This document shows positions 58,560-64,000 of a DNA stretch of 64,000 bases, one piece after another. A model generated the notes under the pieces. That model worked only from the letters and a program-made list of their open reading frames with translations, made no database searches and was not told the DNA's origin. A program made the translations under genes and the position numbers. The DNA comes from Phoronis australis. Taxonomy: Eukaryota > Phoronida > Phoronidae. The DNA is taken from the NCBI GenBank assembly GCA_002633005.1, contig NMRA01000362.1, forward strand, positions 231,758-295,757, in the 5' to 3' direction. How positions within the stretch are numbered: position 1 is the first letter of the stretch; the number at the start of each line of letters is the position of its first letter.

Positions 58560-59204
58560 CCCTATTTCAGTAGTCTCTCTTTTCTCGACTGTCCCCGGCC
58601 CCACGCCTATGTCGGTTGCCACGGTTTAACCCTGACGACGCCTGAAAGTGGGGGCACGCGTGCTCCCCTCATCATGGTACTGAGAGCCTAGCCGGGTTGC
58701 AGACGAGTTGAGAACTCCTTGTGGTACAAGTTTTAGAATTTTATTCAAGTGAAATTGCAAATGTTATGATAAAATTTACAGGCTCTTCGAGTGATTTCTT
58801 TGCGACTCAAGTGCATGACATAACCAGCTCTCGGGTCGGGCCGGGCTCCCGGCTGCCATTGGCTCGGCCCACTGTCCACTAGACGTTTTGTTATTGCTGC
58901 CACCTCACGATGAATTTCGGTACTACATATGACGTCACGACTTTCTCATTCAATAATGTTCCTCTGGAGAAGTCCTTGATTATTTTGCTTATAACAATGT
59001 AACTAGCTAGATTTCATAAATATTTTTCCTCGGTATTATAAATATTTATATTTTGTTTATATTCTGTTTTTTCCTAAGTTACCAATGTCTCACTAACCAG
59101 GTTCAGATTTCCTGATTGTTTGAAGTACTAGCTAAACTGTGGTACATGGGTTGAAATAAGGAACACGTGAAGTATCCTTTATCCCGAGTCGTTGCTGTTG
59201 AAGA
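58560..59204 (+). promoter_or_regulatory. Putative promoter and 5' UTR of the caprin homologue
   Basis: Relatively GC- and CpG-rich for this window at 58560-58680 and 58820-58900 (for example TCGGGTCGGGCCGGGCTCCC), with an inverted CCAAT (ATTGG, about 58858-58862). It precedes the first coding exon at 59205. A 5' UTR exon may lie here; no TATA box is obvious. Confidence 0.4.
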
Positions 59205-59318
59205 ATGCCTTCTGCCGCTACCAAGCCTGACACGAAACCCCAATTTGAGGGTGAAAGTGCCATAAAACAAGCTCTAAATGTGATCGATAAGAAAGTTAGA
59301 AACCTTGAGAAGAGAAAA
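59205..59318 (+). CDS. Caprin (cytoplasmic RNA-granule protein) homologue, first coding exon
   Basis: It encodes 38 residues starting MPSAATKPDTKPQFEG and then AIKQALNVIDKKVRNLEKRK, ending in phase 0 at a GTAAGT donor. Vertebrate caprin-1 has the same order: an MPSA start, a low-complexity lead, and a K-Q-I/A-L-x-V-I-D-K-K-x-R-N-L-E-K-x-K helix, with an exon boundary after the lysine. Caprins bind RNA and join G3BP and FMRP in stress and transport granules. The lead here is far shorter than in mammals. The remaining exons were not found in the last 4.7 kb, so the next intron is long or runs past the window. Confidence 0.75.
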
Positions 59319-60044
59319 GTAAGTTTGTGATTTGTCATACCAATTAAGAATGTCTTTTTTTCTCTCAACAATGTTTGTGTCATTGCGAGTGTTTGAAGCT
59401 TTGGTTTGACCCAACGACGAATGATTCACCGATTTTGCGACAAACTTAATTGCGCATTTTTGTAGATTGCGTGTATTGATTCCATTTCTCACCGATTTTG
59501 TTCGCGGACCTTTTGGCAAAACAGTTTACAACATTAGTTTGAAGCGGGGTGGGTTTCGTTTTTTATTGACTGTTCTATTGACATTGTTATTGTGATCGGT
59601 GATACTGTTTGAATGAGGTGTTTGTACACCAATTTATGATCGTGGGTTTGACGATTGAGTGGTACCCTACTGGTCATTTCACCCCCCGTAATCCAATGTA
59701 TACTGACCGTGCTGTTTGAATTTACCACCTGTAGAAAAATTTACGTGCCGACGGCAGAATTGAGCGTCCAAACCATTTGCCATGATTTGGTCAAGACTGG
59801 CATTGTATTAGGCGACAATTCAATTGCTCGACTCCGGTGACTTAAAGTCATGAATGTAAGCACAAAAAGCAGCTGATTGTACTACTACCCAATGTCCGTT
59901 AAACAAGTTTTTCCAGTCTTAACCCGTGTTTGTCTTGGTAAGCAGAGTTTTGAGGCCCAAAACTAAAGTTGTGACCATTTCGTTTAGATGGAAATGCACG
60001 AAGTAAAGCCACACAAATCAACTACAGTGCTTACAGTTACTCTA

Positions 60045-61110
60045 GATGACAGTACTCATGGATCTTTCTAAAGCTTTCGACTGCCTCCCTCACTCCCTTT
60101 TGATCTCCAAACTTAAAGCTTACAAATTTGATGACAATGCCGTAGCCCTTCTTGGGAATTATCTCTCCCAACAGGAAACAACAAGTGAAACTAGGCCAAC
60201 ACTCAAGTGAATGGGGCCATGTATATAAGGGAGTTCCTCAAGGATCCATCCTGGGACCCCTTCTCTTTAATATTTTCATTAATGACACCTTCTTTGTGAA
60301 AAAATCTACACTGGTCAACTACGCAGATGACAACACCCTCTCCTTCTCCGACAACAACCCACTCTCCGTTACTGAAACCCTAAGACAAGATAGTGATCAC
60401 TCATTAACTGGTTCGCTGTAAATGTCATGCAAGCAATTCCAAGCAATCTGCATAGGGAAAAAATGAACACATTCTGTAAAACCCTCTCAAGGAATTGGAA
60501 ATTGCGAAATACCTTGTGAGCCGAAAGTTAAACTTCTAGGAATAGCCATTGATACCAACCTAACTTTTGACTCCCATAATTCGAACATTTGCAAAAGAGC
60601 CTCACAACAAATAAACGTTCTAAGAAGAATTGGACACCATCTTACTATAAAGGTTAGACTTGCCATTTTCCACTCCTTCGTTCTTTCAAATTTCAACTAG
60701 TGCCCCCTCTCATGGCATTTTTGCTCGAAAGAAAATACACTCAAACTAGAAAAACTTCAGCTCAGAGCCCTACGTTTTGTTTACAATGACGACATTAGCA
60801 CGCACGACCAACTACTCTCTCTAGCTAACAAACCACCCCTCCACCTACACAGACTTCGACTTATTGCAATAGAAGTATTTAAAATCCTTCATGGTGAATC
60901 ACCCAAGACACTTTCTTCGCTTGTAAAGAAGCAAGAAAACAATTCCTCCTTTCGCTACAGCAACCTCCTAGCTTTTCCTCAAGTTAAATCTGTTAAATAT
61001 GGAAAACAATCTTTTCGCTTCGAGGCTGCTCGGGTCTGGAACTCCACTTTCTTGGTCATCATTAACTTTTTCACCACGCGCGCGATAACCACAAAGTATT
61101 TCAACTGAAT
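60045..61110 (+). mobile_element. LINE fragment with reverse-transcriptase core
   Basis: It begins VLMDLSKAFDCLPHSLLISK (the D-L-S-K-A-F-D motif), shifts frame near 60170, and continues WGHVYKGVPQGSILGPLLFN, then VNYADDNTLSF (the YADD catalytic motif). After 60420 only scattered pieces remain to about 61100. The pattern (K-G-V-P-Q-G-S-I-L-G-P-L-L-F-N) is that of Jockey/CR1-type elements and differs from the fragments at 30.3 and 38.7 kb. It is inactive because of stops and shifts. It probably sits in the first intron of the caprin homologue. Confidence 0.8.
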
Positions 61111-63030
61111 CACGTGAGTTATGCAAAGTCTGGCGCGAGACTGAGTGAAGCGCGTGGCACTTGCAAAACAGCATAGGAAGGTATCAGGTGAAATTTGTAA
61201 GATTTGTGTCCCTTTGACTTTCCATTCGTCAACATGCATGATTTCATGTAACTTACTCAAAATGGCACCGGGTAAGAGAAACTCTAACAAACCGCGACAG
61301 ATTTTCATCGATTTGTTCAAATTATCTTGAGTGAATCATCTCCAGAGTCATGGTATGTGTTAATTATATAACTCCGTGGGCATATATGCACGTTTCATTT
61401 GATTTTATTTCCTGTATTTTAAAATTCGTAACTTTTTGTGGGGTTGTGCTGATTTATGTTTAGCAAGACAATACGAACGGAAGTTTCGGTACACGAATTA
61501 GTTTATTACGTGTACAAAGTTCACATATTTTTTGTGTGTTTGTCACTTCGTGAATTTTAACACTTTTTTGTACTCAAGTCTGACAGAGATCACAGTGTGC
61601 CGGACACTTCATTGCCAATTTCTCTTGCGAAGGTCCGTTACCCAGATATTTCCACAACATAATGCTCAGGTTAGGGTCTTGTCTATTATAACCAAACTGC
61701 CACCGATTACATCTAATTTTCAAATTTTCAAGAAATTTGGAACCGTTTCTTTGATTAGCTACAGAACGAATGTGTCGGTTTCTCTGCCATAAGTTTCACC
61801 CGAAGGCTTTTCTAATGTGAATTTCTGAGAAGAGTTGTGAAATTTTATGGAATTTTTCATTTTTGACATACAACCAGGTGATACAATCTCGGTCTTTACG
61901 CCTTGACAGAAAGTCATTGCTCATAAAATTTAAAATACAGCCGAATCTTGTTACAGCAACTAGTGTTTGGAGTGATGGTAAGGTACGTTAGCCTCTGAAA
62001 TCGATACACACTGTATGGGACTGAAATCATTAAATCTTAATAACATCAATTGATGCCATGATCCACTTCCTGAATAATTTCGATATTATTGGTTCTATGT
62101 AAGTCAGATCTTAGAACTAATTATTCTACTGCACATATTTTGTGTGCTTTATTTGGTATGTAGGGTTCAACTTCAAAATCAAGGTGTTACATGACAATCT
62201 TTTTCAGCTTTTGTCTCGTGTTTTCACTGCCACTGTTATTAAACATTTGTGGAATTACAGGTAATATGCGTGACGTGTTGCACTTTTTGAAATATTTAAT
62301 CATGAATAGTGGATCTATAAGGTATCTGTACACAACATTTATATCTTAAAGATATTATCTATCATATAAACTGCATCATTTGCACAAACTCCTTCTCACC
62401 CACACCATTACAGACCTTCGTTGCGCCCGTTTTGGCGCGCATATAATTCATCGGGCCTGTCGCCGCCAAAATTAATGATGCCTCATTAAACAATTTTTAC
62501 TCTTCCTTGAGTAAACTAAATTATTTACCTGGGTGTTGGAAAATTGGCGTTCTTCAGTTATTCTGCTGCTAAAATTGCGATGCGCTCTTTGGGCGACATT
62601 GCGTCATTATCTGGCCAATTTCCATGTTCTTCAATCAAATGTGGAAGGTGCGTACATGTCATAAAAATCCAAAGTGGTTTCATTTCGTTACAAGGTTTTA
62701 CTACTTTAGCACTTAAAAAAACAATTTCAGAAAATACACAATACAAAAGACGGAGAATTACGAAAAATAACGTTTATTAGATTTTGTTTACTTCTATAAA
62801 CGGCTGTAACTGGCTCTGTGAATATCGATTCATTCCCAGATTCTGCATGCACCCCTGCAGGTTGTTAGCTCTAAGTTTCGTGACGAGCTGAGCACCCAGG
62901 TTGTGTGAAATTTCGGTGTCTAACGGAGCTCTACACACAGCTACCTAGCTATATGTTGACGACAGTCTTCATACAGCTAGCTGGCTTTGTAACTCAGTTT
63001 GAACATTTATGACGCAACTTTTGTAAATAT
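61111..63030. other. No gene recognised (probable caprin intron)
   Basis: AT-rich with short unrelated frames. No exon fitting the caprin family was found on the + strand. Confidence 0.4.
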
Positions 63031-63035
63031 ATCTA

Positions 63036-63194
63036 GGGGCGGATCCAGGATTTTGAGTTTGGGGGACACGGCAAATAGAGTATTAGCCAGAATTTCGCCT
63101 TTCAGACATTCGCACCCCTGAACTGCCAAATGGAATCTGGGAGAATTTTATGGGTGGTCATGGCCCCCTTGGCCCCCCTCTAAATCCGCCACTG
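63036..63194. mobile_element. MITE of the GGCGGATCC family, copy C
   Basis: Starts GGGGCGGATCCAGGATTTTG and ends CTAAATCCGCCACTG. It is the best preserved of the three copies (also 18250-18395 and 29226-29375), about 159 bases. Confidence 0.7.
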
Positions 63195-64000
63195 ACATCT
63201 ATATACTTTGTGTACTATACAATAATTTAAATGCATTCTTAGTTTTCACTTTAAACTGAAGAATATCTGATTACCGTACTTTGTGTTACGGCAGGGTCAA
63301 ATGTTCTGTAAAGAAATTTGTACTGCCTAGGGAAAGAATGACACAGCCGCACACCTTAATTGCCTACTAAAGTCTGACAGGTGACAGAAATTCTGCTTGA
63401 AGCTTTGAACATGGTCTCTTCAAGAAGTATTCCTGTCTCTTGTGAGGAACACTCTATAGGTGTAGTTATTTCCCCTCGGCACTTACTACTAGCTGCTCAT
63501 TTGAGAACTGGTAAATTTATCAAATTGGTTTTGTTTATAAGCTGGACAGTAGCAAATGTTGTGGTGACAAAAGTTTTATTTTAAGGAAGGATGGATGTTC
63601 AAAAGTTCTGTAATCTCATTTTCTTAACAATAACTTCTGTACATAAGAAACAATTTGTTTACTTTCAGTAATTTAGTAAAATGAGAAAAAGGGCAACGGA
63701 CGTGACACTCTTCAAGATGGAAGGGAATGTTAGAAATAAATTATTCGTTTTGCAAAGGCATGTACACATCAAGTTAAAAACAATCATAATGGTGTCGAGT
63801 TATCTACATTTTTTATTTACAATGTTTTTTTCAGAGAATTAATGGAAGGGCCATGTACAGCCGAATTCAGTTTTGTATTTCAAAGGTGCTGAACTATGAT
63901 CTCTAATTGTCATTCTCTACGCTGCTTACATTACTTGGCTTTGACACTATCATAATCAATAAACGCTCCTTTGTATTAGAGGTAGATAGGTGATAGGTAC
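63195..64000. other. No gene recognised
   Basis: AT-rich end of the window. Short frames such as 63381-63584 have no family support. Confidence 0.4.

Overview
The window is animal nuclear DNA. It is AT-rich and gene-poor, with multi-exon genes bounded by GT/AG splice sites and many decayed retrotransposon and MITE-like pieces. The recognisable families are PAQR receptor, ecdysteroid-kinase-like kinase, SLC34 phosphate transporter, caprin, Ig-superfamily, THAP and a P2X7 C-terminal-type domain. Together they suggest a marine invertebrate, plausibly a deuterostome such as a hemichordate or lancelet, but the sequence does not settle the species.

Layout. 0.3-1.8 kb holds the last two coding exons of a PAQR (adiponectin-receptor-like) gene on the + strand. 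7-37.6 kb is the centre of the window: three tandem, same-strand, two-exon genes of the EcKL/CHK kinase-like family (copy 1 at 7709-11837, copy 2 at 20115-25633, copy 3 at 32149-37556). Copy 1 carries one in-frame stop; copies 2 and 3 are open. Copy 2 is a mosaic: its upstream region, exon 1, intron and first third of exon 2 match copy 3, while the rest of exon 2 and about 3 kb of 3' flank match copy 1. The switch lies near 24780-24850. The spacers hold an 888-base assembly gap, a decayed P2X7-C-like domain, MITEs, a tandem repeat and a LINE fragment.

38.7-45 kb holds another LINE fragment, a leucine-rich-repeat exon whose 3' side is duplicated at 57-58 kb, a large inverted repeat built of short subrepeats, and two exons of an SLC34-like gene that looks broken. 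45.6-56.3 kb is a minus-strand, five-exon gene for a secreted or GPI-anchored protein with two Ig domains (308 aa). Its 4.2 kb first intron contains a THAP-domain relic, an acidic ORF and a false-looking 318-bp tandem duplication around a single N. At 59.2 kb the first coding exon of a caprin homologue starts on the + strand behind a GC-richer promoter region; the rest of that gene lies outside the window or was not recognised. 60.0-61.1 kb is a third LINE fragment on the + strand; a minus-strand one lies at 5.7-6.1 kb.

The genes do not form a pathway. The region worth attention is the kinase array, where duplication, template switching and loss can be read directly.
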